In this document: piece after piece, positions 20,482 to 30,629 of the stretch
Layout of the letters: each line of letters begins with the position of its first letter
Numbering within the stretch: position 1 is the stretch's first letter
NCBI RefSeq assembly: GCF_036327415.1
Contig: NZ_CP123961.1
Span: 496,001 to 560,000, forward strand
Direction: 5' to 3'
Length of the DNA stretch: 64,000 bases
Origin: Bartonella grahamii subsp. shimonis
Lineage (GTDB): Bacteria; Pseudomonadota; Alphaproteobacteria; Rhizobiales; Rhizobiaceae
Position numbers and translations under genes: made by a program
Notes under the pieces: model-generated
Database searches by the model: none
Told to the model about the DNA's origin: nothing
Seen by the model: the letters and a program-made list of their open reading frames with translations, nothing else

Positions 20482-21386
20482 TGGCTTTTTACTCCCTCTA
20501 ATAAAGCATTGCTAATACGCCCACTCGTGACACGTAATAAATCAATATAAGTAGGTACCTCACCATTTTTCTCACTTAAAGAATCAACATAAAGAACACC
20601 ACCGTATTTAGCCCCTGTTTCTCTGGCAACCTGCTTAGCAGGCGCAGGGGAAATAGTGCTTTCAGAAAAAACTGCATGAATGTTGTATTTGCGAACCATG
20701 TCAATAACATGCTTGACCTGCTGTGGTGTTCCTTGTTGGTCAGCATTAATGGGCCATAAATAAAGTTCTTTTAGACCAAAATCACGCGCCAAATAGCTAA
20801 AAGCCCCTTCACTGGTTACAAGCCAACGTTTATCTTGCGGTACGGCTTCTAATTCAGCCTTAATTGGATCAATCGTTGCACGAATTTTCTGTTTATAAAT
20901 TTCAGCATTCTCTTTATAAATAGCAGCATGTTCAGGATCATATTTTACAAATGCATCGCAAATATTATCAACGTAAATCAAAGCAGAGGTCGGTGACATC
21001 CACGCATGAGGATTGGGTTTACCGCTAAAGGGGCCATCACCAATTTTAATGGGTACAATACCTTTTGAAACAACAACACTTGGAACATCCTTGATATTTT
21101 GAAAAAACTTTTCAAACCAAAGCTCTAACTCTAATCCATTCCACAATACAAGGTTAGCTCCCTGAGCACGCATAAGGTCGCGAGGGGTGGGTTGATATTC
21201 ATGAATTTCCGCACCTGGTTTTGTAATGGATTCAACATCAGCGGCATCACCTGCTACATTGCGCGCCATATCAGCAATGATAGTGAATGTCGTAACAGCT
21301 TTAAATTTACCAGCACACAAAGCAAAATTGGGTGTAAAAAAAATAACACTTCCAAAAACTATGGTGAAAAACGTTCTTAAGTTCAT
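20478..21386 (-). CDS. yfeA: Manganese/iron ABC transporter, periplasmic binding protein (YfeA/SitA)
   Basis: A periplasmic metal-capture protein of cluster A-I. A signal peptide covers roughly residues 1-25 and ends ALCAGK. The expected metal ligands are present: His62 (in EIHEYQ), His127 (in NPHAWM), Glu193 (in TSEGAF) and Asp268 (in YVDSLS). Their spacing of 65, 66 and 75 residues equals that of the H-H-E-D site of Yersinia YfeA. First gene of the yfeABCD operon. A perfect 7-1-7 palindrome 35 bases upstream of the start suggests control by a Fur/Mur-type repressor. Confidence 0.95.
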   Translation of the reverse strand: MNLRTFFTIVFGSVIFFTPNFALCAGKFKAVTTFTIIADMARNVAGDAADVESITKPGAEIHEYQPTPRDLMRAQGANLVLWNGLELELWFEKFFQNIKDVPSVVVSKGIVPIKIGDGPFSGKPNPHAWMSPTSALIYVDNICDAFVKYDPEHAAIYKENAEIYKQKIRATIDPIKAELEAVPQDKRWLVTSEGAFSYLARDFGLKELYLWPINADQQGTPQQVKHVIDMVRKYNIHAVFSESTISPAPAKQVARETGAKYGGVLYVDSLSEKNGEVPTYIDLLRVTSGRISNALLEGVKSQ

Positions 21387-21420
21387 TGATTCTCTCTTTC
21401 CTTTATATGCCTTCTTTTAT

Positions 21421-21435
21421 TGCAAATAATTTGCA
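21421..21435 (-). promoter_or_regulatory. Palindromic operator candidate before yfeA (Fur/Mur type)
   Basis: TGCAAATAATTTGCA is a perfect inverted repeat with a one-base centre. It lies 35-49 bases before the yfeA ATG, where a promoter would be expected. In rhizobia the Fur-family protein Mur represses sitABCD through TGCAA-rich sites, and the match in gene and motif is suggestive. No binding data exist here. Confidence 0.6.
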
Positions 21436-21677
21436 TTATCATTTAGCAATAACAGTTATTTTTTACGTTTGCAATGAAGGATTAAGAGAAAAAATAACTT
21501 TTCAAGATGTTTAAAACAGCTTTTTTCATTTTGAAAAAATTGATGATTTAAGCAGCCTGTTTTTTTGTAAGGAAACCCTCTTTCAAGAAGCTCTTTAGCT
21601 CTTGAACGCCAAACAAAAAGGGAGCACTCAAAAATGCTTCCATTTCATGTAAAATATCTCATAAAAAATGAGAATAC

Positions 21678-24092
21678 TCAGCTGCGCAAATATGCACCTG
21701 TCATTTTAGTAACATTCTCTACGATCTTTAAGGCAAGTTTTTCTAAGTCTTCATCTGTTAGAGTCCGTTCTATGGGCTGAATAGTTACTTCAATCGCAAC
21801 AGATTTTTTATCTTCACCAAAGCTTGAATCTTCAAAAATATCAAAAATCTGCACTGAATGAATAAGTTTTTTATCGGCTCCACTTGCTGCACGAATAATA
21901 AGAGAAGAGGCAACAGTTTTATCCGCTATAAAGGCAAAATCACGCCGCACCATTTGCAAAGGTGAGAGTTTCAAAGGAGGACGGCTTTTGGTCGTTTTTT
22001 TCTTTGATTCTGGAATTTGATCTAGAAAAATTTCAAAGCCGCATAAAGGGCCACTGACATCTAACTTTTCTAATGTGGCAGGATGAAAAACACCAAAAAA
22101 ACCAAGAATAATCTTTGATCCAAGTTTTATGACACCTGAACGACCAGGATGATACCAATCAGGCGCCCCAGCTTCAATCTGCACCTTTCCGACATCCATA
22201 TCACATGATTCTAAAACAGCTAAAGCATCTGCTTTGGCATCAAAAACATCAACAATGGTTGCATTTCCATTCCAAAAACGCCCAGCTCCTTTAAATTGCT
22301 CTGTTCCGCGACGGATCCCGCTAACAACACGGTGCTGTTTATCAGGGGTATCACCTTCATAAATACTGGAAACTTCAAACAAAGCAAGATCGGAAAAACC
22401 ACGATCAGCATTTCTCTGTGCCGCCATAATCAAACCAGGTAAAAGAGAAGGACGCATCACTGACATATCAGCAGCAATAGGATTGACCAATTTAAGCTCT
22501 TCTTGACCTCCTCCAAAAGCAAGAGCTTGATTTTCAGAAATAAAAGACCACGTTATCGCTTCTTTCATACCACGTTGAACTAAAGCCAAACGTGTAGCAC
22601 GTGAACGGATTTGTGCGTATTTTAAAATTTGATCTTTTCCTTCTGCGAAGTTTTCCAAAGGAATAGGTTTAATTTTATCTAACCCATAAATCCTCATGAC
22701 TTCTTCCACCAAATCGGCTTTACCCATAATATCAGGGCGCCATGATGGTACTTTTACCGTAACGACATCTCTTTTTCCTTCAACGAAAAATCCAAGTTTT
22801 GTTAAAATAGAGATGACTTTTTCAGGCTCTATTTCCAAATTTGTTAAACGTTTAATTTCAGAAAAAGGAAAAGCGATCTGTTTGGTTTCTTGCGGCTGAT
22901 AGCCAACCCTCCTCTTTTTAGATACTTCACCACCACAAAAACGTAAGACCAATTCTGTTGCTATTTCAAGCCCTGTTTCTATAAAAGCCGGATCAACACC
23001 TCGTTCAAATCGATAACGTGCATCACTGATAAGACCTAATGCTCTTCCTGTTTGTGCAATGCTTTGTGCATCCCAAAGCGCCGATTCAATAATAACGCGA
23101 TGTGTTGTTTCATCACAACTTGTTCTTTCACCGCCCATGATACCGGCAATCGAAACAACCCCCTCTTCATCTGCAATGACACAATTCTTAGCGCCCAAAT
23201 GATAGATTTTTCCGTTCAGTGCTTGAAGCTGTTCTCCCTCACGAGCACAACGTACACACAAATTACCTTTAATTTTATCTGCATCAAAAACATGGAGTGG
23301 ACGGCCAAGGTCAAAACTTATGTAATTGGTCATATCAACAAGCGCATTAATCGGTCTCAAACCAATTGCATTCAAACGCTGTTGCATCCACTGTGGTGAT
23401 GCACCATTTTGAACATTGCGCACTTCGCGCCAAGCAAAACCTAAACATAATGATGAATCTTGCGAAAAATCTAATGAAACATCGATAGGTGTTTCAAAGG
23501 AAGGTTCAAATTTTGACAAGGATAATTCTTTTAATTTTCCCATTCCAGCGGCAGCAAGATCACGGGCAATACCGCGAACACCTGTACAATCAGAGCGATT
23601 GGGGGTCAAACCAATATCAATGATCGGATCATCTAAACCAGCATAAGCTGCAAATGAATCTCCAATAGGTGCATCTTCTGGAAGCTCGATAATTCCGTCA
23701 TGTTCATTTGATAATTCAAGCTCCGCTTGCGAACACATCATCCCAAAACTTTCAACACCGCGGATTTTTCCTACAGATAATGTCACATCGAGTCCTGAAA
23801 TATAAGTGCCTGGTAACGCAAGAACACCAACAAGGCCTGCACGCGCATTTGGTGCTCCACAGACAACTTGAACGGGTATAGAAGTTCCCGTATCGACTGA
23901 CAGAATCTGGAGTTTATCTGCATCAGGATGCTTTATTGCTGTTAAAACTTTTGCAATCACAAACCCTTTTAAAGAAGACCGATCATCAACGTGATCAACT
24001 TCAAGACCTATAGCTGTTAGTTTCTCACAAATTTCATCCAAAGATGCATTTGTCTCTAAATGATCTTTTAACCACGATAATGTAAATTTCAT
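21678..24092 (-). CDS. pheT: Phenylalanyl-tRNA synthetase, beta subunit
   Basis: The large subunit of the alpha2-beta2 enzyme that charges tRNA-Phe. The 804 residues are of normal length. Domains in order are an EMAP-like tRNA-binding fold at about 40-150, the B3/B4 editing domain around 210-390, the B5 domain around 405-475 ([10 protein letters not shown] start), the catalytic-like core, and an anticodon-binding FDX-ACB domain at about 710-804 (starting [18 protein letters not shown]). It lies 32 bp after pheS in the same direction, so the two form an operon. Confidence 0.97.
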   Translation of the reverse strand: MKFTLSWLKDHLETNASLDEICEKLTAIGLEVDHVDDRSSLKGFVIAKVLTAIKHPDADKLQILSVDTGTSIPVQVVCGAPNARAGLVGVLALPGTYISGLDVTLSVGKIRGVESFGMMCSQAELELSNEHDGIIELPEDAPIGDSFAAYAGLDDPIIDIGLTPNRSDCTGVRGIARDLAAAGMGKLKELSLSKFEPSFETPIDVSLDFSQDSSLCLGFAWREVRNVQNGASPQWMQQRLNAIGLRPINALVDMTNYISFDLGRPLHVFDADKIKGNLCVRCAREGEQLQALNGKIYHLGAKNCVIADEEGVVSIAGIMGGERTSCDETTHRVIIESALWDAQSIAQTGRALGLISDARYRFERGVDPAFIETGLEIATELVLRFCGGEVSKKRRVGYQPQETKQIAFPFSEIKRLTNLEIEPEKVISILTKLGFFVEGKRDVVTVKVPSWRPDIMGKADLVEEVMRIYGLDKIKPIPLENFAEGKDQILKYAQIRSRATRLALVQRGMKEAITWSFISENQALAFGGGQEELKLVNPIAADMSVMRPSLLPGLIMAAQRNADRGFSDLALFEVSSIYEGDTPDKQHRVVSGIRRGTEQFKGAGRFWNGNATIVDVFDAKADALAVLESCDMDVGKVQIEAGAPDWYHPGRSGVIKLGSKIILGFFGVFHPATLEKLDVSGPLCGFEIFLDQIPESKKKTTKSRPPLKLSPLQMVRRDFAFIADKTVASSLIIRAASGADKKLIHSVQIFDIFEDSSFGEDKKSVAIEVTIQPIERTLTDEDLEKLALKIVENVTKMTGAYLRS

Positions 24093-24124
24093 TTTAAAAC
24101 CTCATATGAAAGCCATGATTAAGC

Positions 24125-25207
24125 TCACACATTTCTATTAGGAAAAAAAGCAGGCATATCAAAGCAACGAAAGCCGTAATGGTCTAACCAACGCAGATCA
24201 GCATCAAAAAAAGCTCGTAAATCAGGCATGCCGTATTTCAACATGGCAATACGATCAATGCCCATTCCCCATGCAAAGCCTTGATATTCATCGGGATCTA
24301 AACCAACATTTTTCAACACATGAGGATGCACCATTCCGCATCCTAAAATTTCCAACCAATCCTTTCCTTCTCCGAACTTTACTTCTGAACCAGAACGATC
24401 ACATTGAATATCCACTTCCATAGATGGTTCGGTAAAAGGAAAAAAAGAGGGACGAAAACGCATTTTTACAGAGGGAACTTCAAAAAATTCTTTGCAAAAG
24501 GTTTCATGTAGCCACATCATATGGGCAATGGTGGAGGTTTTATCAATGACAAGACCTTCTAGCTGATGGAACATAGGTGAATGCGTCGCATCCGAATCCA
24601 TGCGATAAGTTTTTCCAGGAATAATGATCCGTATCGGTGCTTGTTGTTTTTCCAGTGTGCGAATTTGCACAGGTGATGTATGGGTTCGCAATAATTTGCG
24701 TTCTCCCATTTTATCGACATCAAAAAAGAAGGTATCATGCATTTCGCGTGCTGGATGCCCTTCAGGAAAGTTCAATGCCGTAAAATTATAATAATCTGTT
24801 TCAATATCAGGCCCTTCTGCAAGAGAAAAACCCAACTTCGTATAAATGGCAATAATTTCCTCAATCACTTGTGAAATAGGATGAATACGTCCCCGTTCTA
24901 TAGGTGAAGAGCGAACAGGCAAGGTAATATCAACCGTTTCACGAGAAAGACGGGCATCCATTGCCTGTCTTTTCAGAAGATCACGCTTTTGCGCCCATAA
25001 TTCTAAAATACGACTTTTTAATCCATTAAGAACTGGTCCAACTTTATGACGCTCGCTAGCATCCATCTTTCCTAATGCTTTTAATTTTTCAGAGATGCTA
25101 CCTTTTTTACCCAATGCTGCAATACGCACTGTTTCAAGTGCCTGTTCATCATCCGCTGCCTCTAAGGCTAAACAAATCTCTTGTTCCAGACGCTCAATAT
25201 CGTTCAT
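24125..25207 (-). CDS. pheS: Phenylalanyl-tRNA synthetase, alpha subunit
   Basis: The catalytic subunit that forms phenylalanyl-adenylate. It has 360 residues starting at [10 protein letters not shown]. An in-frame extension to 25246 is possible, but its 13 extra residues look unlike the family and would overlap the terminator hairpin upstream. The N-terminal coiled coil spans about residues 1-85. The class II core shows [12 protein letters not shown], the motif 2 region [12 protein letters not shown] and the motif 3 region [14 protein letters not shown] near residue 312. It is separated from rplT by an attenuator-like hairpin. Confidence 0.96.
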   Translation of the reverse strand: MNDIERLEQEICLALEAADDEQALETVRIAALGKKGSISEKLKALGKMDASERHKVGPVLNGLKSRILELWAQKRDLLKRQAMDARLSRETVDITLPVRSSPIERGRIHPISQVIEEIIAIYTKLGFSLAEGPDIETDYYNFTALNFPEGHPAREMHDTFFFDVDKMGERKLLRTHTSPVQIRTLEKQQAPIRIIIPGKTYRMDSDATHSPMFHQLEGLVIDKTSTIAHMMWLHETFCKEFFEVPSVKMRFRPSFFPFTEPSMEVDIQCDRSGSEVKFGEGKDWLEILGCGMVHPHVLKNVGLDPDEYQGFAWGMGIDRIAMLKYGMPDLRAFFDADLRWLDHYGFRCFDMPAFFPNRNV

Positions 25208-25225
25208 ATTTTTGCCTATTTTTAA

Positions 25226-25259
25226 TAAAAAAACCCGTACTCGCAACAGCCAGCACGGG
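25226..25259 (-). terminator. Terminator or attenuator between rplT and pheS
   Basis: On the minus strand CCCGTGCT (25252-25259) pairs with AGTACGGG (25234-25241), including one G:U pair, and is followed by eight T. It lies 40 bases after the rplT stop and 19 bases before the pheS start. It may end the rpmI-rplT transcript or attenuate pheST. No Phe-rich leader peptide is obvious. Confidence 0.85.
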
Positions 25260-25298
25260 ACCTCGAATAAATAAATGCTTTAAGAGAACACGACTGGC

Positions 25299-25700
25299 TT
25301 ACTTGACAGCACTTTCCAAAGCATTAGGTGTTGTATCTTTTAAATATTCCAAAGCCTTTTTTGCCGAAGCTACTAAAGTAGAAAATGCTTCTGCTTCATG
25401 GATTGCTATATCTGAAAGAACCTTACGATCAACTTCAATACCGGCTTTTGATAGGCCATCAATAAAACGTCCATAAGTTAAACCTTCTGCGCGAACAGCG
25501 GCATTAATTCTCTGAATCCACAAAGCACGGAAAGTACGTTTCCTATTTTTGCGATCACGATAAGCGTATTGCTTTGAACGATCAACTGCTGCTTTAGCCG
25601 CACGAATGGTATTTTTACGACGACCGTAAAAACCTTCAGCCTGTTTAAGAACTTTTTTGTGCTTAGCGTGTGCTGTCACACCTCTTTTCACACGTGCCAT
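25299..25700 (-). CDS. rplT: 50S ribosomal protein L20
   Basis: Binds 23S rRNA early in assembly of the large subunit. The 133-residue length matches rhizobial L20. The basic N-terminus with [20 protein letters not shown] is characteristic, followed by the globular domain with [16 protein letters not shown]. It follows rpmI by 33 bp. infC, often next to these genes, is not in this part of the window. In other bacteria L20 represses its own operon through a folded leader. Confidence 0.98.
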   Translation of the reverse strand: MARVKRGVTAHAKHKKVLKQAEGFYGRRKNTIRAAKAAVDRSKQYAYRDRKNRKRTFRALWIQRINAAVRAEGLTYGRFIDGLSKAGIEVDRKVLSDIAIHEAEAFSTLVASAKKALEYLKDTTPNALESAVK

Positions 25701-25733
25701 GTTATAATCTCCTCAAAATCAAAAGCGCAAGGT

Positions 25734-25937
25734 TTAAATACCATTCGGCAAATAATGCTGAATGACTTTTTTAGCATCTTGTTCACACAAAACCATTGTT
25801 CCACGTGCATCGCGAATAAATTTATTCGAACGCTTAATCATGCCGTGGCGCTTACCGGCAGCTGCTGCTTTAATTTTGCCTGACGCAGTGATTTTAAACC
25901 GCTTTTTAGCGGATGATTTGGTCTTCATCTTGGGCAT
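25734..25937 (-). CDS. rpmI: 50S ribosomal protein L35
   Basis: A 67-residue, strongly basic protein of the large subunit. It shows the family pattern [20 protein letters not shown], then GKRHGM and a C-terminal ending that closes with HYLPNGI. First gene of the rpmI-rplT operon, preceded by a GC-rich, hairpin-forming leader. Confidence 0.97.
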   Translation of the reverse strand: MPKMKTKSSAKKRFKITASGKIKAAAAGKRHGMIKRSNKFIRDARGTMVLCEQDAKKVIQHYLPNGI

Positions 25938-26075
25938 TTTGCTACTCCATACATTAATTTATTCAATCAAACATCTTATTCACTCAAGCGGACCAACGCT
26001 TGAACAAGCATTTAAACAGCCACGGCATGCCCTGCCGGGCGGCTTCGAAAGCGTTTTCATAAGCTAGTATACACA
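25938..26075 (-). promoter_or_regulatory. Structured, GC-rich leader of rpmI-rplT
   Basis: The leader contains CAAGCG (25984-25989) facing CGCTTG (25996-26001), an adjacent GCTTGAACAAGC, and a GC-rich block GGCATGCCCTGCCGGGC at 26024-26040 that can pair with itself. Such GC density is unusual in this AT-rich gap. L20 control leaders are known in other phyla. A counterpart here is inference. Confidence 0.4.
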
Positions 26076-26118
26076 AAATAGCAAGACTGTATTACAAAAA
26101 AATCGGCGCTCCATTGCC

Positions 26119-26832
26119 TTAAACTTCAATCAAAGGTGCTGGAATTGCATTTGTTTTGCTTGCGGCTTTACATAAATCGGCAATAATGCATTGCGTACAT
26201 TGTGCTTTACGCGCTTGACAAATATAGCGTCCATGTAAAATCAGCCAATGATGCGCATGACGAAGATAATGGGTTGGTATAATCTTTAATAATTTTTTCT
26301 CAACAATCTCTGGTGTTTTGCCAGGCGCTAAACCAAGACGATTGCTTAAGCGAAAAATATGTGTATCTACTGCCAATGTAGGCTGACCAAAAGCAACATT
26401 CAAAACAACATTAGCCGTTTTGCGTCCCACTCCAGGAAGGCTCATAAGTGCTTCACGCGTATCAGGTACTTGACCGCCATAATGATCAATTAAACAGTTG
26501 CAAAGTGCATAAACATTGCGTGCTTTTGCTCGCCAAAGACCAATTGAACGGATATGATGTGCTATTCCTTCTTCTCCTAATGCAACCATTTTTTCCGGTT
26601 GATTAGCAAGGCGAAATAATTCTTTTGTCGCTTTATTAACGCTTACATCTGTCGCTTGAGCCGAAAGCACAACGGCAACCAAAAGCGTAAAAATATTTGT
26701 ATAGATAAGATCACTCTTAGGCGCTGGACGTTGCACAGAAAAACGGCGAAATATTTCTGCAATTTCATTTTCATTATATAATATACCAGATAAATTTCGC
26801 GCTTTTGACAATTTTATGGTACTTTGAGGCAT
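26119..26832 (-). CDS. nth: Endonuclease III (DNA glycosylase/AP lyase)
   Basis: It removes oxidised pyrimidines from DNA and cuts the abasic strand. The 237 residues include a helix-hairpin-helix LPGVGRKTANVVL with the catalytic Lys138 and, 18 residues later, the catalytic Asp156 in AVDTHIFR, the same spacing as Lys120/Asp138 in E. coli. The [4Fe-4S] ligands Cys205, Cys212, Cys215 and Cys221 have the standard 6-2-5 spacing. The N-terminus is about 20 residues longer than in E. coli. It is divergent from the heat-shock gene. Confidence 0.97.
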   Translation of the reverse strand: MPQSTIKLSKARNLSGILYNENEIAEIFRRFSVQRPAPKSDLIYTNIFTLLVAVVLSAQATDVSVNKATKELFRLANQPEKMVALGEEGIAHHIRSIGLWRAKARNVYALCNCLIDHYGGQVPDTREALMSLPGVGRKTANVVLNVAFGQPTLAVDTHIFRLSNRLGLAPGKTPEIVEKKLLKIIPTHYLRHAHHWLILHGRYICQARKAQCTQCIIADLCKAASKTNAIPAPLIEV

Positions 26833-26854
26833 TGAACTCTCTTAAATCTTTTCT

Positions 26855-26883
26855 CTTGAAGTTATCATTCATGCTCGCCATAT
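26855..26883 (+). promoter_or_regulatory. Sigma-32 type heat-shock promoter
   Basis: CTTGAA at 26855-26860 and CGCCATAT at 26876-26883, separated by 15 bases, match the sigma-32 consensus (CTTGAA and CCCCATNT, 13-15 spacing) with one mismatch. It lies 70 bases before the small heat-shock gene, which supports the call. Confidence 0.65.
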
Positions 26884-26953
26884 GAGAGGAATGCAGCGAA
26901 CACTTTGTATAGAGTTTGGTCAAGTAAAGCCGTTTTAAAGAGGATACTCATGA

Positions 26954-27385
26954 ATGACACATGTGACGCCTTTCTCCAATCCCTTTCTTTTAGGGTTTGA
27001 AACTGTAGAAAAAATATTGCAACGTATCGGTAAAGCTGATGAGGCTTACCCAGCCTATAACATTGAACGTTTGCATAAAAATGATGATGCAAATCATATC
27101 CGGATAACTTTGGCTGTTGCTGGATTTAAGATTAACCATCTTAATATTTTGCTTGATGATAATCAATTGGTTATTCATGGTAAACAAACAGACAATCAAA
27201 ATCATCAATATTTATATCGCGGTATAGCTGCGCGACAATTCCAGCGAACCTTTGTTCTCGCGGAAGGGATGCATGTTACAAATGCCGAGTTGAAAAATGG
27301 TCTTTTATCAATTAATCTGTTTCAACCAAAATTAAAAAAAGAAATAAAACAGATTCCAATTAAAGTCAGTAGTGGTGAGTCATAA
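26954..27385 (+). CDS. Small heat-shock protein (Hsp20/IbpA family)
   Basis: An ATP-independent holdase chaperone. It has 143 residues: a short N-terminal arm, MTHVTPFSNPFLLGFETVEK, then an alpha-crystallin domain from about residue 35 to 125 (YPAYNIERL, ITLAVAGFK, LVIHGKQ, and the closing ELKNGLLSINL). The closely overlapping ATG at 26949 opens a frame that stops early, so 26954 is chosen, with AGAGGA 10 bases upstream. A heat-shock promoter precedes it and the DUF1150 gene follows 26 bp later. Confidence 0.94.
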   Translation: MTHVTPFSNPFLLGFETVEKILQRIGKADEAYPAYNIERLHKNDDANHIRITLAVAGFKINHLNILLDDNQLVIHGKQTDNQNHQYLYRGIAARQFQRTFVLAEGMHVTNAELKNGLLSINLFQPKLKKEIKQIPIKVSSGES

Positions 27386-27411
27386 AAGTTAAGGCATAAA
27401 GGAACAGTGAA

Positions 27412-27663
27412 ATGGGAGAACATAAACAAAATTTGTCGTTTCAGAATACATCCTACTCTGATGCGGGACAGATTGCCTATTTAAAAAAAGTTTGTACAGA
27501 TGATCTGGCTAAAAACTTTCCTGATCTTCCACCAATGACCCCAGGCATTACGATATGGGCTCTCTTTGGTGAAACAGGTTATCCTATCATTTTATCCGAT
27601 GAGCGCTCTATCGCCCTTGCTGGAGCCAATGAGCATGAACTGCAAATTGTAACTCTGCACTAG
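27412..27663 (+). CDS. DUF1150 family protein
   Basis: An 83-residue protein. The family pattern is a short variable start, then GQIAYLKKV, a Pro-rich LPPMTPGITIWALFGETGYP and an end block of the type ILSDERSIALAGANEHEL. DUF1150 genes often sit directly after an sHSP gene in Rhizobiales, as here, so the two are probably co-induced. Function is unknown. AAAGGAACAG serves as ribosome binding site. Confidence 0.9.
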   Translation: MGEHKQNLSFQNTSYSDAGQIAYLKKVCTDDLAKNFPDLPPMTPGITIWALFGETGYPIILSDERSIALAGANEHELQIVTLH

Positions 27664-28659
27664 ATTACCTTACGAGAAAAAGCTGTACTATTTATAAATT
27701 CTATCTGTTTTTTCGTAAAAGGTATAATGTGAGTTATAATTAGATAAGTGTTGGTTTATATTCATAATTAATTTTTTACAACTGAAATGAGAGACCCGAA
27801 TATCATAAGGTTCTCTCATTTCAAGTCCTCTTATATTGAAACAATTTAAAGTCACTTGCTTGTATGTCATAAGCAGGCAGAGTCGTGTGGATAAAAAACA
27901 CTTGAAGAAAGGAATAAAAATATCTCTTGTGAATTGTCTTAATTACCAAGGATGTTTGCACTATTGGGGATGAGAAAAATATACGATGGTGTCAGTTTAC
28001 TTCTTCATAAGTGTGAAGATGTCCTCTATAGATTTATATTATTCACGGGGGCTGTTATACCATTCATGGGTGCTATCGTAAAATGGGCTCGAGCGCATTG
28101 AAAAATGTTTCTGTAAAATGAGTACATGAATTGGCTATACAAGCGTATTTTGTTTGGGGTATTTTGTTCTTCCTGAGGGGAGTAACTCCATTGAAAAGTG
28201 TAAAAATAAAAGTATGAGATAATGCATCATCATTATTTAAAAGATATTGCTATGAATGCTTTTGAAAGGTGTAAAGCTGAATTGTAAGGAGATGAGAGAT
28301 TTTTACCATGATGCCTTTATATTCTTTCCAAATTAGGCTGTTTTCTTGTTCCATAAATTACGCAAACAGCTAGATGCAATATACTAACAAAATCTGGCAT
28401 ACAAAAATCTGGAACAATTCGTGCTACACTGAAGCGTTTTGATATTTATCTCAAACGTGGAATTGCACAGGGATTAGATGTTGATTAACAGGTAATAAAA
28501 AACAAAGGCTTTATGAAAAAGGTTACGCAGAGTTTTTAATTTTGTGCTTCAAATGCCTCAGTATAAGGTATTTTTCTCTTTTGAATATTAAAGCTCTTGT
28601 TTTTATAATGAAGTTACAGCACAACAAGCAAAATGGAATTATTTGAGGGGAAAAAAATA
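27664..28659. other. Non-coding stretch before ilvD
   Basis: About 1 kb without a credible gene. The part 27735-28290 is a copy of the decayed repeat family. Near 28395-28488 a short frame is open up to a stop at 28486, encoding about 30 residues that I do not recognise and that have no clear start. An RBS-like GAGGGG before the ilvD ATG is at 28645-28650. Confidence 0.6.
27735..28290 (+). repeat. Degenerate dispersed repeat, copy C (longest)
   Basis: This copy links the others. It shares CGAATATCATAA...CTCTCATTTCAA with copy B, and GTGGATAAAAAACACTTGAA through ACGATGGTG with positions 20-135. It also shares TTTAAAAGATATTGCTATGA near 28238 with about 44367. Short frame pieces such as GVTPLKS suggest a former coding sequence, but stops are frequent in every frame. 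Confidence 0.55.
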
Positions 28660-30498
28660 ATGCCTTCTTACCGTTCAAGAATATCGACCCACGGGCGTAA
28701 TATGGCAGGAGCCCGCGGGCTTTGGCGTGCAACAGGAATGAAAGATACTGATTTTGGTAAACCCATTATTGCGATTGCGAATTCTTTTACACAATTTGTA
28801 CCAGGGCATGTCCATTTAAAAGATCTTGGGCAATTAGTCGCACAACAGATAGTAGTTGCCGGTGGTGTTGCGAAAGAATTTAATACCATTGCTGTAGATG
28901 ATGGAATTGCTATGGGGCACGATGGAATGCTCTATTCTTTGCCCTCACGTGAAATCATTGCTGATTCTGTAGAGTATATGGTTAATGCACATTGTGCGGA
29001 TGCACTTGTCTGTATTTCTAATTGTGACAAAATTACGCCTGGTATGTTAATGGCTGCTTTACGGTTGAATATTCCGACAATCTTTGTTTCAGGCGGTCCT
29101 ATGGAAGCAGGTAAGATTAAATGGAAGGATCAAGACCTAACGGTTGATTTAGTTGATGCCATGGTCGCAGCAGCTTCAGAACAGAATTCAGAAGAAGAAG
29201 TTGCTGCAATGGAGCGCGCTGCTTGTCCTACATGTGGCTCTTGTTCAGGAATGTTTACGGCCAACTCCATGAATTGCTTAACGGAAGCATTAGGGCTTTC
29301 GCTTCCCGGAAATGGATCAATGTTAGCAACACATGCAGATCGACGGATGCTTTTTGAAAAAGCTGGAAAACAGATTGTTTCATTGGTTAAACGTTATTAT
29401 GAAAAAGGTGATGAAACAGTTTTGCCGCGCTCTATTGCTTCACGCAAGGCTTTTGAAAATGCAATGACAGTTGATATTGCCATGGGGGGATCAACCAATA
29501 CAGTACTGCATCTTTTAGCCGCGGCGCAAGAGGGTGAGGTGGATTTTACTATGACGGATATTGATCATCTTTCACGTCGTGTTCCTGTTTTATGTAAGGT
29601 TGCTCCTGCTGTTGCGAATGTACATATGGAAGATGTTCATCGCGCTGGTGGTATTATGGGGCTTTTAGGCGAACTCGATGCGGCGGGCCTCATTGATACG
29701 TCAACTTATACGGTTCACGCAAAAACGATGCAAGAAGCTCTTTACCATTGGAATGTGAGACAAACTAATGAACCAACAGTTCTTGCATTTTATCGTGCTG
29801 CTCCTGGTGGTATTCCAACACAGACAGCTTTTAGCCAATCTTGTCGCTATGAGACCCTTGATCTTGATCGTGAAAAAGGTGTGATTCGCGATAGGAAACA
29901 TGCATATTCACAAGATGGAGGATTGGCAGTTCTTTATGGAAATCTTGCAAAAGATGGCTGCATTGTAAAAACAGCAGGCGTTGATCAATCAATTTTAACT
30001 TTTAAAGGTCCGGCAAGAATTTTTGAAAGCCAAGATTCAGCGGTTTCAGCTATATTAACTGATAAGATTAAAACAGGTGAAATTGTTTTAATCCGTTATG
30101 AAGGTCCACGTGGTGGACCTGGAATGCAAGAAATGCTTTATCCAACAAGTTATCTCAAATCTAAAGGATTGGGCAAGGTTTGTGCACTTGTTACGGATGG
30201 ACGTTTTTCAGGAGGAAGTTCAGGGCTTTCGATAGGACACGTTTCCCCAGAAGCTGCTGAAGGAGGAGAAATTGCGTTGGTGGAAGAAGGGGATATCATA
30301 GAAATTGATATTCCAAATCGTAGCATTCATATGTTGGTGGATGAAGTTGAGATGAAGCAGCGCCGTGCTAAAATGGAAGCAAAAGGAAAAGAAGCTTGGC
30401 AACCGATTGAGAAGCGTCAGCGTAAAGTTTCAAAGGCTCTCAAAGCTTATGCAGCGATGAGTACATCTGCAGCAAAGGGAGCAGTACGTAATATTTGA
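28660..30498 (+). CDS. ilvD: Dihydroxy-acid dehydratase
   Basis: An Fe-S enzyme that dehydrates 2,3-dihydroxy-acids in valine, isoleucine and pantothenate synthesis. It has 612 residues from the ATG at 28660, chosen because GAGGGG lies nine bases upstream and [20 protein letters not shown] is the usual N-terminus. A start at 28633 would add nine residues. Cluster and active-site motifs are [12 protein letters not shown] near residue 122 and [20 protein letters not shown] near 195. The C-terminal [20 protein letters not shown] is also clear. No other branched-chain gene is adjacent. A decayed second copy lies just downstream. Confidence 0.97.
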   Translation: MPSYRSRISTHGRNMAGARGLWRATGMKDTDFGKPIIAIANSFTQFVPGHVHLKDLGQLVAQQIVVAGGVAKEFNTIAVDDGIAMGHDGMLYSLPSREIIADSVEYMVNAHCADALVCISNCDKITPGMLMAALRLNIPTIFVSGGPMEAGKIKWKDQDLTVDLVDAMVAAASEQNSEEEVAAMERAACPTCGSCSGMFTANSMNCLTEALGLSLPGNGSMLATHADRRMLFEKAGKQIVSLVKRYYEKGDETVLPRSIASRKAFENAMTVDIAMGGSTNTVLHLLAAAQEGEVDFTMTDIDHLSRRVPVLCKVAPAVANVHMEDVHRAGGIMGLLGELDAAGLIDTSTYTVHAKTMQEALYHWNVRQTNEPTVLAFYRAAPGGIPTQTAFSQSCRYETLDLDREKGVIRDRKHAYSQDGGLAVLYGNLAKDGCIVKTAGVDQSILTFKGPARIFESQDSAVSAILTDKIKTGEIVLIRYEGPRGGPGMQEMLYPTSYLKSKGLGKVCALVTDGRFSGGSSGLSIGHVSPEAAEGGEIALVEEGDIIEIDIPNRSIHMLVDEVEMKQRRAKMEAKGKEAWQPIEKRQRKVSKALKAYAAMSTSAAKGAVRNI

Positions 30499-30629
30499 TG
30501 AGATGAATGACGCGTTTTATAAAAGAGAGATAGTATTCTGATTTTTTGCATCTTTTGCACGATATTCTAAGCTAATTATTTTATGCGTTTATGAACTTAA
30601 CAGAACATTTCGAGTCATAATAAGTATGG

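Noticed and set aside
28395-28488. Short open stretch ending at 28488 as a gene relic
   Set aside because: About 30 residues, no start codon in frame, and no recognised family.
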